A stretch of DNA of 64,000 nucleotides, taken from Lineus longissimus (Eukaryota > Nemertea > Pilidiophora > Heteronemertea > Lineidae). The stretch's first letter is position 1, and every line of letters begins with the position of its first letter. The notes beneath the pieces were generated by a model. That model was not told the DNA's origin, did not search any database, and was given only the letters and a program-made list of their open reading frames with translations. This document shows, in pieces, positions 33,050 through 43,789 of this stretch. The position numbers and the translations under genes were made by a program. The stretch covers positions 13,503,501-13,567,500 of the forward strand of contig NC_088323.1 in NCBI RefSeq assembly GCF_910592395.1. The letters run 5' to 3'.

Positions 33050-33480
33050 GTAATCCAAGTGTTCTCTGATTTAGAGCCACGTTATAGCAGCGTTTGACCG
33101 TTTTGGTCTCGTCTTCAGTTTTTCTATGATCAGTTCTTCTATGATCGCCAGTTTCCAGTTTCTCCTGTTGGCGTCCTTGTCGTGTACGAGAATGACGTCA
33201 TTAATATCACTTATATCGGTTTTGGCATTTTGTTTTCTATAAGTTCGTATTGGTGTTGTTCCCGCAACCTCGCGAGATAGTGTAGTGCGGAACAATTTAG
33301 CGTGCAGGATATTTTCTCAAATTTCGCGAGTAGGTCATGCTCGCGAATATATTCTGCCGCGAAAATATCTTGCTTTTCAGCTAGAATTCCATGTCGTTGA
33401 TGCCATGCCTTCACATGCAGTGCATCCATTTAAGCCCTATGTAGTTCTAAGCTTACGAAACCATAAAAAAGTGATTCATT
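33050..33480 (-). pseudogene. BEL/Pao integrase C-terminal domain, family 1
   Basis: Minus-strand frames 33211-33429 (HVKAWHQRHGILAEKQDIFA and 'LARLREQHQYEL') and 33071-33295 (VILVHDKDANRRNWKLAIIE) give the end of a BEL/Pao integrase. The 'LREQHQ' block and the DUF5641 'VHD…NWKLA' block are in the family order. A frameshift joins them. The rest of the integrase is at 34646-35031, across a foldback insertion. Confidence 0.75.
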
Positions 33481-33663
33481 GATACTGTGTATACCCCTGG
33501 CAATTAGCACGTATATAATTACACCTAACAACCACAAATTCCACACCACACCATGACCTTTGCCTAAATTAATGCTCATCTTTTGTGCTATCGGCTTAAT
33601 TACTCTATACATTGAGACCTGTTGACAGTGGATTTGAGTATACTGTATAGACACGTACACTTC

Positions 33664-33795
33664 GGTATACGGCAAAAAAGGTACAGAAAAAAAGGTACAG
33701 GAAAAAAGGTACAGGAAATAAAAGTACTGGAAATAAAAGTACTGGAAATAAAGGTACCGGAAAAAAAAGGTACCGGAAAAAAGTTACACAAATTG
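33664..33795. repeat. Left minisatellite array of foldback type B
   Basis: Tandem units of 14-16 bases, (a)ggtacaggaaaaaa changing to aagtactggaaataa and ggtaccggaaaaaa along the array. Confidence 0.9.
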
Positions 33796-34483
33796 GCATA
33801 AATAGGTAAAAAAGTACAACATTTTTTTCTAGAATATTATTCTCTTCAACTGGTTCAGACTCGGCCTATGTATTAATCTTTTATTGCCCATTTTCTTCTT
33901 CTGTGACAAAGGTGGTGCCTTAAAATAGTTAAATACATTGCGGACAATTTTGTTACGGAACGAATTTGAGGAAAATTCATGGAAGAAGTTGCCCAACAGG
34001 GGAGCAGACGTTGTTTTGGTAATAACTACATTCATGTTCTTTTAAATTTTAAAATACTCGAGTCGTATTCTTATTCTTAGGGGCGGATCCAGGATCTCGG
34101 GAAAGGGGAGCGCACCTGGTATCCTAGTATACCTGGCTTGTGTTTGGTCTTAAATCTAGTAATTTGTCTACAAGACCAGGCACATTGTTAATTGGGTCCA
34201 GCTCTATGATGAATGTTAATTGATTAATTGCAATTTAACTTGAACATTGGTACATTTATCAGTTAACTCTTTTGCAGAGGGAATTGTCCTAAAATCTTTA
34301 CAATCATCATGATCTTGATAGTCGTGTTTTCACTATTGAAAACCATAACGGTATACTGAAAATTTGATATACCTATTTCTAAGGCCTATGCAATGCCTAC
34401 GCAACAAATAAAATTAAAGTTATGAATAGAAAAAGTCAGAATTCAGATGATTTTTTTTTTAATTGTGAACCTTTTTTACCTAT

Positions 34484-34630
34484 TTATGCCATTTTTTGTA
34501 CCTATTTTTCCAGTACCTTTTTTCCGGTACCTTTATTTCCAGTACTTTTATTTCCTGTACCTTTATTTCCAGTACCTTTATTTCCGTACCTTTTTTTCCT
34601 GTACCTTTTTTTCCTGTACCTTTATTACCT
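34484..34630. repeat. Right minisatellite array of foldback type B
   Basis: Inverse of the left array: units such as 'ttttttcctgtacc' and 'tttatttccagtacc' run up to the right end. Confidence 0.9.
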
Positions 34631-34645
34631 AGATTCGTACACTTC

Positions 34646-35031
34646 AGTACCTATTCACTGGTAGTAGCTCTTGGTCAAAATATACCATTTTTATTTTAAC
34701 AGAAAAGAATTCGCCTTGAAAATATCATCTGTTCTACAATACTCGTCATCGGAAGCGTTTCCTGAACTTTTAAAGACATTTCGGGCGTTTGTATATCAAT
34801 TTCTCGAGTTTACCTCTGCCGGCACAAGTTATCCTCAATATTTTCGTGAGACAACAATGACATATCATGTCCGTACATAAAATTGTTCGCGATAATAGCT
34901 TTCAGTTCAATTGGATCTGCTGACAGATACGTGAGTGATGTAGTGTTTACCATTGCTTGGATTTCTTTGACGAGATTTTGAAACTCGTCCATTGGAATAA
35001 GTGATTTGCGCAAAGTTTTTTTTTTGTGCAA
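34646..35031 (-). pseudogene. BEL/Pao integrase fragment, family 1
   Basis: The minus-strand frame reads KTLRKSLIPMDEFQNLVKEI and 'SLTYLSADPIELKAI', the post-catalytic part of BEL integrase (the 'LxEIEAxxNxRPLTY' region). It directly abuts RT sequence at about 35040, so RNase H and the integrase core have been deleted from this copy. Confidence 0.75.
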
Positions 35032-35039
35032 GTTTCGTC

Positions 35040-36135
35040 ACTATGAACAGCAAATGTCTGGGAGTTTACTTTCCGTTTTGTAACTTCTCCTGATGAGTTG
35101 AGATCCTTTTCCGCGATTGGCAGCTAGTCAGATTTGGTATTCCATTTTAATCAAAGCACCCCACGATATCCGATTTCGTTTGTAGTCCTTCCGCTCTGAT
35201 TCTTTGATCGAGCATGTCCGAGTTCGAACTCCATTGGCGCAGATTGAACGAGACTCCTGGAAATAATCCAATGCTTCCTGATCTGATTCGGTTTACACAT
35301 CCTTGGCGACTGGGGGTATCAACTGGACCGATGCTCGTGAACAGTGATAGCCAAGGCGAATGATACGAAACAAGTTCTTTCGAGACATCATTGTCTTTGT
35401 ACCAGAGGAAATTAACCCACTTCGTCTCCGATTCTAGTAACTATAGAGCCAAAAAGGCCCGAGCGATATCTGCAGACAGACCAATCCGTTTGGCCCAAAA
35501 GAGCATAATAAGTTCAGTGAGATCCTGCAACATGTTAGGTTCTTCTTATAAACATGAGTTGAGCGATGGACTGTCACTACAGGCGTCGAAGAAGATTCTC
35601 AAGGGAGTGGTTTCACTGTCACGATGTACGGAAAAAAGAGACAGGTAGTGACCGGTTTTACCATCATCTGGGTTGTCCTCCGAAATGAAGCCCTTTTCAA
35701 TGTTTTCCTTCATTGCTTGGGTCTAATTAAAAATGTTTAACTTACGTAGTCGTGCCATGACTTGACGTAGCCTGGCTTCGCCTTCCCTTGTGTTGATGAG
35801 TAGCTCTGCGTAGTCTGGTCTCCATTGTAATGGACCAAATAGTGTCCATCATTGAACTTGATTTTCTGCATGAAGTCCAATTTGAACAGTTCATTGAAGT
35901 TTTATCATTCTCATCTGTTTGTAGAATAGTGCTGCCTTTGACGAAATCCTGGAGTACTTGAACCTCCGGATCGTTATTCTTGATGATATTCTCCTTGTTC
36001 CGGTTGATTTGATCTGCTGATGCGAATACGAAGTGTTCGATTTTGACGATGAACAATGGCCCTGACACAAAACAGCCTAAATTTGAATAATGTATATGTA
36101 GTAGCGTTCCGTCCCCTTTCACTAAACGATTCTCT
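35040..36135 (-). pseudogene. BEL/Pao protease-RT fragment, family 1
   Basis: On the minus strand, 36130-35742 carries 'LVKGDG', 'SNLGCFVSGPLF' and 'ILQTDENDK', the protease-to-RT link. The stretch 35650-35050 matches the RT of the fuller copy at 60480-61180 ('LSADIARAFLA' region and the RT thumb). The upstream protease part continues at 39640-39760, beyond a second BEL element inserted at about 36136. Several frameshifts are visible. Confidence 0.75.
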
Positions 36136-36337
36136 AAAAACCCACAAAAAAGAGGGACGAAGTCCGCGAAGACCTTCCCTGACAAATCGAAATGGCTGAA
36201 GCGCATGTTACGTCATTGCAACTCACGGACGCGGAGTTGTCTCAGCGCGCGCGCGCAAGTTAAAGTTAGCGAGGGAACATGTCAAAGGTGACGATAGGCA
36301 AATAACTGGGAAAATAGGCGCAATATTCAAAACATCC
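36136..36337 (-). repeat. Candidate 3' LTR of BEL family 2
   Basis: Partner of 39438-39638. It contains a (GC)n run near 36246-36256 and reads 'aagagggacgaagtccgcga' on the plus strand. The short length fits BEL LTRs. The far end lacks the usual CA. Confidence 0.65.
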
Positions 36338-36380
36338 TCCGGGCGCCAAAGGACGAGCTTATGATTATAACGCGGACGCA

Positions 36381-37640
36381 TCAATTTTTTATGATATAGA
36401 AATAGAAATGTCTATAATAGACTAAACTTGGGATGACGGAATAGGATGATGGAATATGGGGCGAGACCAATAGGCACAAAAACGCAATATCTATTGGTCC
36501 CCATGAACCACCTCGATCCTCACTTCCAACGAAATCACTGTCCTCACCATCACACTCTAGGATAGGAACACATCTCTGAATTGAACGTTTCCTGAAACCG
36601 GTCTTGACTTTGACGCGAACATTGCGGATGACACCGTCGTCTCCAGGGAATACTTCTTCGATTCGACCAAGCCCCCATTGACCGCGCACTGCACTTGGAT
36701 CAACCAAAAGGACAATGTCACCAACCTGAACCTCTCTGTCCTTCCGAAGCCACTTAGACCTTCTTTGCAATGTGGGCAAATATTCCCGAACAAACCGTGT
36801 CCAAAACTGATTTACCAAACTCTGGGTAAATTCAAATCTCTTGTGGAGATTTTTGGTTGGGTTGAATGGACCTTGTGGCGTTTCAGCCGATGCTCTTCCA
36901 AGAAGAAAGTGGTTGGGCGTTAAGGGCTGTAAATCATTGGGATCATTTGAACTATAACCCAATGGCCTGGAGTTGACCAGATTCTGGACCTCCGCGAATA
37001 CTGTGGGCATTTCATTCCACGTGAGGGTTTGTTGTCCAACAACTAACTTGAGACCTTTCTTGACCAATTTTACAAGTGATTCATAACATCCTCCCTGGTT
37101 TGGACTTAGAGGGGTTATAAAACGCCACTTGACTTGGTGGAGGACCGCAAACCTTTGAATTTGCTCTCGCCCTTCCTGTACAAGTTTTCTTAGCTCCTTC
37201 TCCGTGCTGATAAAGGAGCTACCATTGTATGAGATTATAGTTGACGGCCATCCATGATGCGAGACAAATCTTCTGAAGGTATGGAGAAATGCCTGAGTGG
37301 ACAAATTTTCCACAATCTCAAGATGTACTGCCCTTACAGTACCACAGGTGAAGTTGGCTCCCCAAACCTTCGTGCTCTTATTTCTACCACATTTGAGGAA
37401 GAATGGACCAAACAGATCAAGGCCTGTAGTACTGTAGACTGGAGCAAACAATGCAAGACGCTCACTGGGTAGGTCAGCCATCCAAGGGACCAGTGGAGAC
37501 TTGCGCAATTTCCTACAAACAGCACAATCTCTAACAATCTGACGTGCCAAATTCCGACCTCTCAGAAACCAGTACCCTTTTCGGCCATGGCAGAGAGTAC
37601 TTTCAGACCCGCAATGTCCATTTATCTGGAAATGTGGCAA
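36381..37640 (-). pseudogene. BEL/Pao family 2 integrase
   Basis: The open frame of 419 codons starts in the zinc-binding part (RQIVRDCAVCRKLRKSP), then 'MADLPSERL' and 'TTGLDLFGPF' with the first catalytic Asp. The second catalytic block reads 'IISYNGSSF', where the family has Asp at the Tyr position. The Glu block is 'GGCYESLVKLVKKGL'. The C-terminal part ends with a DUF5641-like 'VGDIVLLVDPS…WGLGRIEEVFPG' barrel and 'GFRKRSIQRCVPI'. The loss of the second catalytic residue means it would be inactive even if expressed. The N-terminal junction with the previous frame (about 37630) has a frameshift and lost residues. Confidence 0.9.
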
Positions 37641-39230
37641 GATGCTGGGAGGAGAAAAGGATGATTTTCATCATATGACAGCGGAGACTTGCGAAGACGA
37701 CCTCCTACCCTGAGCAAACCCTGATTGTCCTCAAAGGGAGCTAGATCCTTGCAACGAGTTTCCCAATCAATGAGCCCTCTCTGAGCAGTAGAAACCAAGT
37801 ACCTTTCAGCTCCTTCTCGTTCTCCTGGTTTAAGCTCTCCGGTCTTCATATCCTCCTTTCTTGCCCTGGCCCTCAGATTACCAAAGAAGCGGAGGCACAA
37901 TGCTGTCACATTGATGAGTCTAGGCCAACTTGAATAGTCTTCACACTTGATTGGTGGAATAATCTTCACAGCTGATGCAGACATCTTGGGGGGTTGTCTT
38001 TCCGGTCTCTTCTCACAATCCCTTTCAGCAATCTTCGACGGCTGAGCTGGCCAATGTGTCTCTCCTTTCCTCAGAAACTCTGGCCCCTCAATCCAGCGAC
38101 CGGCCATCTCTTCTGGTGTCAATCCCCTGGTGAGATCATCCGCAGGATTCTGGGCTGTTGGGACAAACTTTCAAACTGAGGGATCCCAGGTTGCCTGAAT
38201 TTCAGCAATTCTTACCCCAACAAATTGCTTCAAGGAGAGAGAGTCAGACTTGACCCAGTGGAGGACAATCTCAGAATCAGACCACAAGTGGACCTCAGGC
38301 TTGGTACGCAGCTCAGAATGAATAGTCTTAGCCAGACGTGAGGCAATGAGGGCTGCCATCAGCTCAAGGCGCGGAATTGTGGTTTGGTGGAGTGGGGCCA
38401 CCCTAGCCTTAGACGAGAACAGGCGGACGCTAATACCATCAGCTGTTGGCCACAGCATGTAGGCAACAGCCCCATATGCATGAATGCTGGCATCCCCGAA
38501 AACATGAAGTTGGGGAATTCCAAATTCGTCGTCTGGTTTAACTGACCTAGGGACAGACACTGTCTCAAGTTGTTTGAAACTGGAGAAAATCTCATTCCAT
38601 CGCTGAACCTGGTCGGGGGGAAGACCAGTGTCCCAACCAAAGTCCTTGAGTCTCCAAATGTCCTGCATGGCAATTTTGGCAGTGATTGTGACGGGGGTAG
38701 CAAGACCAAGTGGATCAAAGAGAGTTGACAGATGAGACAATACAGACCTCTTAGTCAAAGACGAGTCAGGTGGATCCTTCACCTTGAAATGAATAAAATC
38801 AGTGCTATGATCCCAAGAGACCCCAAGGGTCTTGACGCTATCGTTACCGCTACCTCCAAGACTAATAGACTCACCACTATGCACACTAGCTGGCTGACCT
38901 TCAGGTTTACCGATACCACGAGAAATGTACCACTCCTTGACTCTGAAGCTCCCTGTCGCTAGGATTTTATCAAGATCACTCATCTTGCCTCGGGCAACGT
39001 CTGTCTTTCCACAGGAATGTATCAGGTCGTCCACGTATCGATCTTCTTCTTGGACCTGGGCAGCCTCCGGATGAGACGTCTTGTGGCGCTCAGCTATCTT
39101 CAACATCACTAGGCTCGCCATGTCAGGGGATGATCGATCACCAAATGCAACTCTGGTCAGCTTGAAGATTTCAGGGTCTCTTGTGTCATCCCGGTTTCGC
39201 CACAGAAAACGATGCAGGCTTCAACAAGAG
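37622..39230 (-). pseudogene. BEL/Pao family 2 RT, RNase H and linker
   Basis: One frame from about 39230 down to 37622 is broken by a single in-frame TGA at about 38172. Before it are 'LHRFLWRNRDDTRDPEIFKL', 'EEDRYVDDLIHSC' (catalytic YVDD), the thumb 'LSTLFDPLGLATP', and RNase H 'LHVFGDASIHAYGAV', 'TIPRLELMAAL' and 'LWSDSEIVLHWV'. After it come 'NPADDLTRG' and the linker to 'GLLRVGGRLR' and 'HPFLLPA', the start of integrase. The stop sits where a Trp is expected, so it could be one G-to-A change. The RT fingers and everything upstream are missing beyond 39230. Confidence 0.9.
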
Positions 39231-39437
39231 TGCATGCTCAATGCATAGATGTACGCATAGCACGAGGCGCGCACTCATCGAAACTTCTGGCGAAGCATTC
39301 AAGACAACGGACAATCAAACCTTGATTCTGATGTACACCTTTAACTATTCTGAATGACAGTGGGCTAGGGGTTTCTATACATATTTTGCTTTTACCTGAA
39401 TCTTGAAACCTCCCGATTCAAACCATAAAGAGTTACA

Positions 39438-39638
39438 AAAAACCCACAAAAAGAGGGACGAAGTCCGCGAAGACCTTCCCTGACAAATCGAAATGGCTGA
39501 AGCGCATGTTACGTCATTGCAACTCACGGACGCGGGGTTGTCTCAGCGCGCGCGCGCAAGTTAAAGTTAGCGAGGGAACATGTCAAAGGTGACGATAGGC
39601 AAATAACTGGGAAAATAGGCGCAATATTCAAAACATCC
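39438..39638 (-). repeat. Candidate 5' LTR of BEL family 2
   Basis: Partner of 36136-36337, with a one-base length difference and a few substitutions. Between it and the RT (39230-39437) lie about 200 bases without a gene. Thus gag and protease were deleted or were never part of this copy. Confidence 0.65.
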
Positions 39639-39765
39639 ACAGTGAATTCAACGGCAGTAAAGTTATTGGCTAACTTGCTTCCAATGTGCGCTATGTATTC
39701 TGTACTCCTTACATGTTCTCCATCCACGCTGATTGATGGGGTTAGTAGTAGACCGGGTAGTCTGG
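39639..39765 (-). pseudogene. BEL family 1 protease-region fragment
   Basis: Matches 61670-61790 ('ttacatgttctccatccacg' and 'gattgatggggttagtag'), the CRTC-containing region upstream of the protease active-site part. It is the right-hand remainder of the element interrupted at 36136. Confidence 0.65.
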
Positions 39766-39844
39766 GACATTTGTTTTTTACCTTTTAAATTTAAATTTAA
39801 TCAAAAAGTGCTCCCTTTTTCTCGTCCTGAAGTATAAGGTAACG

Positions 39845-41760
39845 TAAACATTGACAGGCAAAGGATCAGAAACTATAAAAATATGGTTTAATCGCTTCTC
39901 TGATGTTGCCAAACGTGGGAAGTGGTCCGATGAGGTAAAATTAGATGTGCTCATATCCCGAGTGGAGGGTGATGCAGGAGAGTTTGTTTTTGGACAATTG
40001 TCTGAGGCCATCCGCCAGGACTATAAAAAATGAGTCAAGCATTGGATAGTTAGATTTAAAAAGATAGAGCTCAAGAAGACATATGGTAAGAAATTTACCA
40101 AAAGAAGTAGAAACCCTATGAATCTGTAGAGGTCTATTGTGCAAACTTGAAGAAGTTTTATGGCAAAGCCTATCCAGATCGGGACAACGAAGTCCGTGAA
40201 GCGGATATACTCCGCCGGTTTATTGATGGGTTGTGGGACGAAACATGTCAACATCAAGTTGAATATCTCAAGTGCCCAACCACAGTGGATGAGGCTGTTG
40301 CCAACTATAGAGAATCTAAGGCACTAAGAGAGACGCGTTCACTAAGAATAGGCAGAGCGAAAGGGCGCCATTCTTAAACTGCAGACGATGTTGTAGTTTC
40401 TAATCTATATTGGGTGCTAAATGTCATATATTTTTTACATGTTTCAAATAGAAATATTCAACTATATAAATCACCACTACATCACTTTTTTTCATCGCAC
40501 AACCATGACTACGTGCGATATTTATTCAATATCATATTTATCAGGGGTACTTTGGTCTGGCCGAGTAGCTACCGTCCATCCGGTGACTCTTCTTCCGGTC
40601 TTAGATAAACTTCTTGAAAGATTAATGTTTAACATACTCAACCGATGATAATAACCGTAATAACATAACCCATAGTGTTTCCGAACCCGCAGCACCAATC
40701 AACACCCGCGTACCAAAAGACACGCGGATGCATTCTAACCGCTTTTGTTTGACAGGAACAATCCGACAAAACATTGAAAGGCGCTCAAAAGTCTACTCCT
40801 GTTTCCTTGACACAGTTAAAGCTTTTGTCAACTGGAGACACGCGTTCACTAAGAAATGGCAGGGCGAAAGGGGCCATTCTAAAACTGCAGACGATGTAGT
40901 AGTTTTTAGAAGTGATGATTCTGATGACGAATCCTAGCAAACCATTCAGCGAAATAATGTTGGCAAAGAAAATGGGAAGAAAAGGGGGTTGGGGTCCTAA
41001 CCAGTTATCATCCACGCTGATAAGGGCGCTGACCGGGCCCAATATGATACCCAACAATTTATGAAAGAGATGGGAAATAGCATGTGTAGAAATTGCGATC
41101 CTTAGGGACAATTCTAACACTCGCAACTCTCTGCCAATGACGTTACCTCAATGATGGAGATGTGGAATTAGAGGCCATACATTTTGGGCATGCGATAAGC
41201 ATATCGATATGGTTAGCCCCAGTGTAGAATTGACAAACATGTGTCCTAATCATGGTACATGCTTTAATGGGGTGACTCCATCCTGGGATTATAGAAATAG
41301 GGTAAGTAGATACGAGCAGAGCCCGTTGTGGTAAAACTAATCGGGCCTGTCCTCATGAGTCAAATGGTTGGACATCTGTTATTAGCAATTCTGGTCAAAT
41401 GACAAGATATGAATTTGGTGGCAATATAAGATTTTGGCAACTGGAGCAGTGTAGAACGTTCCAAGTTGTGATTATGATGTCAGAATGGCAGTGGAGAACG
41501 CCATACATACATTTGCAAACCCAGTACCGGTAATTTTCAACAACTTTTTTGCAGAGCAGTGGAGAACGTTCTTACCAGGTCGAATATTTGAAGTCCGGCA
41601 GTGTGCAAAGCTATTACGACCACCAATTTGAATGCCGCTGGCGGTAGTCTTTGCCTTATTGGTAAACAACTTGCTAACATCCGTTGTTGCCTGAAATAAC
41701 AATGAAGTTCAAAACTCATATCAAATACTGCTATTCAAAGCAACGCCATCATGCTTTGAC
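39845..41760 (+). pseudogene. Gypsy gag remnant, copy 2
   Basis: Corresponds to 4270-5650. Frames at 39851-40033 (KIWFNRFSDVAKRGKWSDEV), 40147-40377 (ADILRRFIDGLWDE) and 40845-40940 (acidic 'SDDSDDES') are followed by a knuckle region at about 41155-41200, in which the first Cys codon is changed (TGA in place of TGT). It lacks the first 170 codons of gag present in copy 1. A LINE-derived insertion splits it at 40394-40845. Confidence 0.8.
40394..40845 (+). pseudogene. LINE RT fragment inserted in Gypsy gag
   Basis: The first 180 bases match 11790-12035. Then frames read YRPVTLLPVLDKLLERLMFN (the RT block usually read as 'YRPVSLL...KxxExx') and, after a gap, 'IRQNIERRSKVYSCFLDTVKAF', the next RT block ending at the first catalytic Asp area. 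Gag similarity resumes immediately afterwards at 'agacacgcgttcactaag', a text also present just before the insertion, which suggests a target duplication. Confidence 0.65.
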
Positions 41761-41764
41761 GCAA

Positions 41765-41980
41765 AATGCATTTAAGGCTTCCTTCGGCTGGGACGCTATA
41801 ATCTATCAGAATATTTAGCTGTAGCGGTTGATGATCCCGAACCCCACACTGTGGAACATGGAAAATAGTCAGCTCACCGAGGCAATGCTCGGGAAACAGC
41901 TGGAGGTGGAATTCGACATCAATATTTTATTCCTTAAGTCGGCAATTGAATGCTGGGTCAACTAACTTTTGACAGAGGCC
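41765..41980 (+). pseudogene. Family U C-terminal part, copy 2
   Basis: After a short shared block (41795-41845) there is an internal deletion. Then the frame reads LWNMENSQLTEAMLGKQLEV and 'FDINILFLKSAIECWVN' followed by a TAA. This is the clearest C-terminus of family U. It directly follows the Gypsy copy 2 flank. Confidence 0.5.
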
Positions 41981-42059
41981 AGTTCCTGAGCTCTATCTAT
42001 TACTTGTCGGAGTGATGCATGCGCTGCACACTGTAGACTTATATTGATCATTGCTCGGG

Positions 42060-42095
42060 TGTGTATATGCGCGTGTGTGAGTGTGTGTGTGTTTT
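42060..42095. repeat. (GT)n microsatellite
   Basis: Counterpart of the run at 1594-1640 in the same relative place downstream of family U. Confidence 0.75.
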
Positions 42096-42485
42096 GTTTT
42101 GGTTTGTTTTTTGTTGTTTGTTTCTTTATGGTTATTTTTTATATATTTACCTGACTGTTAGTTATTAGTATTTCGTAATATGTAACCTCACATATATTTT
42201 GTTGAGAGGAATCAACTTATATACGCTAAAGTCCTGCGAGAGAGAACGAATATTGCTGACATGTCCCTATTTAATAACTGGGGCTCTTGGTCATTCTTGG
42301 ATGGAATATCCCTGCATCATGTCTCCCTAGTTCAATTAGCTAGCCAAGTTTGGGCTGGGCTTTGATTTAGATTTGGCAACCTCTGCAAGGGATTAGCATC
42401 ATTTTCTCTCTCGCGAGATATTAGAGTATATCTATTTATTGTATTTTGATATTTGGTTATCGACAGTATGTCTGTCTTGTTTCAG

Positions 42486-42584
42486 GACGGCTTCACGGCG
42501 CTAAGGATCGCCTCCCAATTCGGTCAGCCTGGTGTCGTAGATGTTCTATTGAAAGGTGGCGCAGTGGTTGACAAAGAGAACAAG
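42486..42584 (+). CDS. Exon encoding exactly one ankyrin repeat, copy 2
   Basis: Acceptor 'cttgtttcag', 99 bases in phase 0, donor 'gtaaca'. The product is DGFTALRIASQFGQPGVVDV then LLKGGAVVDKENK. It differs from the exon at 12432-12530 at about nine residues without a stop or frameshift, which is more change than the neighbouring intron seems to show. Confidence 0.65.
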
Positions 42585-43185
42585 GTAACACACCAAAAGT
42601 TCCATACATCTTAACTTAGCTTTCTAAATCAAAAGATAACAAAGAATTGTATATTATTGTTGAATGAGATAACTAGTTTGAATCACTTAAAATCATCTTC
42701 ACCTCAGGGATCGTATTCATGAAGCCTTCTTAAGAGAGCTTAGTAAGAATTTACGTATTACTAGGTGGCTCTTAGCGAGTTGCGTCATATTCACGAAGCA
42801 CTCGTAACTTCAATCGATTTCGTAAGTCGTCGCTACTAGCGCTACGTGAGGTGTTTTCGAATTCGTAGCGTTTTTTATTGAAGTTCTTCACGTGACTTCA
42901 TGACATGACGTTTTGATGGCCACCTGCCAATGCATTTCCTTTACGTCGTGACCACGTGTGACGGCCAATATGGCAGTGCAAAACAATACTCTATATTCCG
43001 ACGTTAGATGGCGCGCCGATCGAATCTGACTTGACACTAGGTGGCAGCAGCTGACGGGTATAAAAAGATAAACAGACGACATGCCCACAAAATGTCTGCG
43101 ATCGATAAATTTGAACCCCCAATTAACACACTTTCTGACCAAAAACATTGCAGAAAAGTATCATATACAAAAGAGTTTTTTTTAA

Positions 43186-43240
43186 AAAGGGCGTAGATGG
43201 TCTATTGAAACGTGACACAGAGGTTGACCTAGGGGAAAAG
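43186..43240 (+). pseudogene. Partial ankyrin-repeat exon, copy 2
   Basis: Counterpart of 13127-13180, reading 'LLKRDTEVDLGEK' before the donor gtaacacacc. Confidence 0.55.
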
Positions 43241-43470
43241 GTAACACACCAAACGTCCCATTCATCCTAACTTAGCGCCCTAAAATCGTAAGATAATAAA
43301 GCGATGTATGTTATTGTTGAATGGGATAACTCTTGCGGTCATATACACCTCAGACTCTTATCCATTTATATATTTCGATATTTGCTTATCGATAGAATAC
43401 TCAGTAAATTGTTATATACATGAACATGACTGCATACATGTAGCACTGCCGCTGTCCCGAGAGGAAAACA

Positions 43471-43527
43471 ATGGCCATTTTAAATCCTGTGGCGCCTCGA
43501 AAGTTAAAGTTCCAAAAAGTCAAAGAG
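43471..43527 (+). CDS. Probable first coding exon, copy 2
   Basis: MAILNPVAPRKLKFQKVKE then gtaaac. Same length and frame as 13414-13470, with one residue different. Confidence 0.5.
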
Positions 43528-43789
43528 GTAAACATATAAGGTCACAATTTGCAGTGTCCATTAAATTTTGTTAAGAAGATACGACTTGTTATCCAAAGTT
43601 TAACATTGTAGATACTTCATGATCAGTAGAATATATCGATAATTGCGGTGATTAATTAATTAAACACCGCGATTGTGTTATTCGATCATTCACATGAGGT
43701 TTATAGCTCACAGTTTTCGGTGGCGTTACAGCAGTGCAAAAACATGAACAAACAAACTGCATGTAATCACGAAATTCTATCATACAATG

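Larger units (their letters stand above)
33664..34637. mobile_element. Foldback element type B with inverted minisatellite ends
   Basis: The flanks carry a perfect 8-base duplication, TACACTTC (33656-33663 and 34638-34645), and the empty site is visible in related BEL copies ('gtacacctcagc' at 54016). The left end opens GGTATACGGCAAAAAAGG; the right end, inverted, opens CGAATCTAGGTAATAAAGG. Inside each lie about eight or nine tandem 14-16 base units (ggtacaggaaaaaa variants), in opposite orientation at the two ends. The loop of about 690 bases has no convincing gene. Confidence 0.85.
36136..39638 (-). mobile_element. BEL/Pao element family 2, inserted in family 1 BEL
   Basis: Direct repeats of about 201 bases at 36136-36337 and 39438-39638 differ at only a few positions and bound a BEL/Pao pol region. 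On the minus strand each repeat opens TGTTTTGAATATTGCGCC, and in the left copy this follows a short purine run (ggagga), as at a 3' LTR. The flanks are two parts of the family 1 protease region (36135 leftwards and 39640 rightwards), so it is nested. Gag and protease of family 2 are missing, and no target duplication was found. Confidence 0.75.

Noticed and set aside
33600-34699. Open frames with 'FPVPLFPV' or 'YLFFQY' repeats
   Set aside because: Same cause: minisatellite arrays of foldback type B.
36557-36793. Second minus-strand frame overlapping the integrase C-terminus
   Set aside because: Overlaps the well-supported integrase frame and has no motif.
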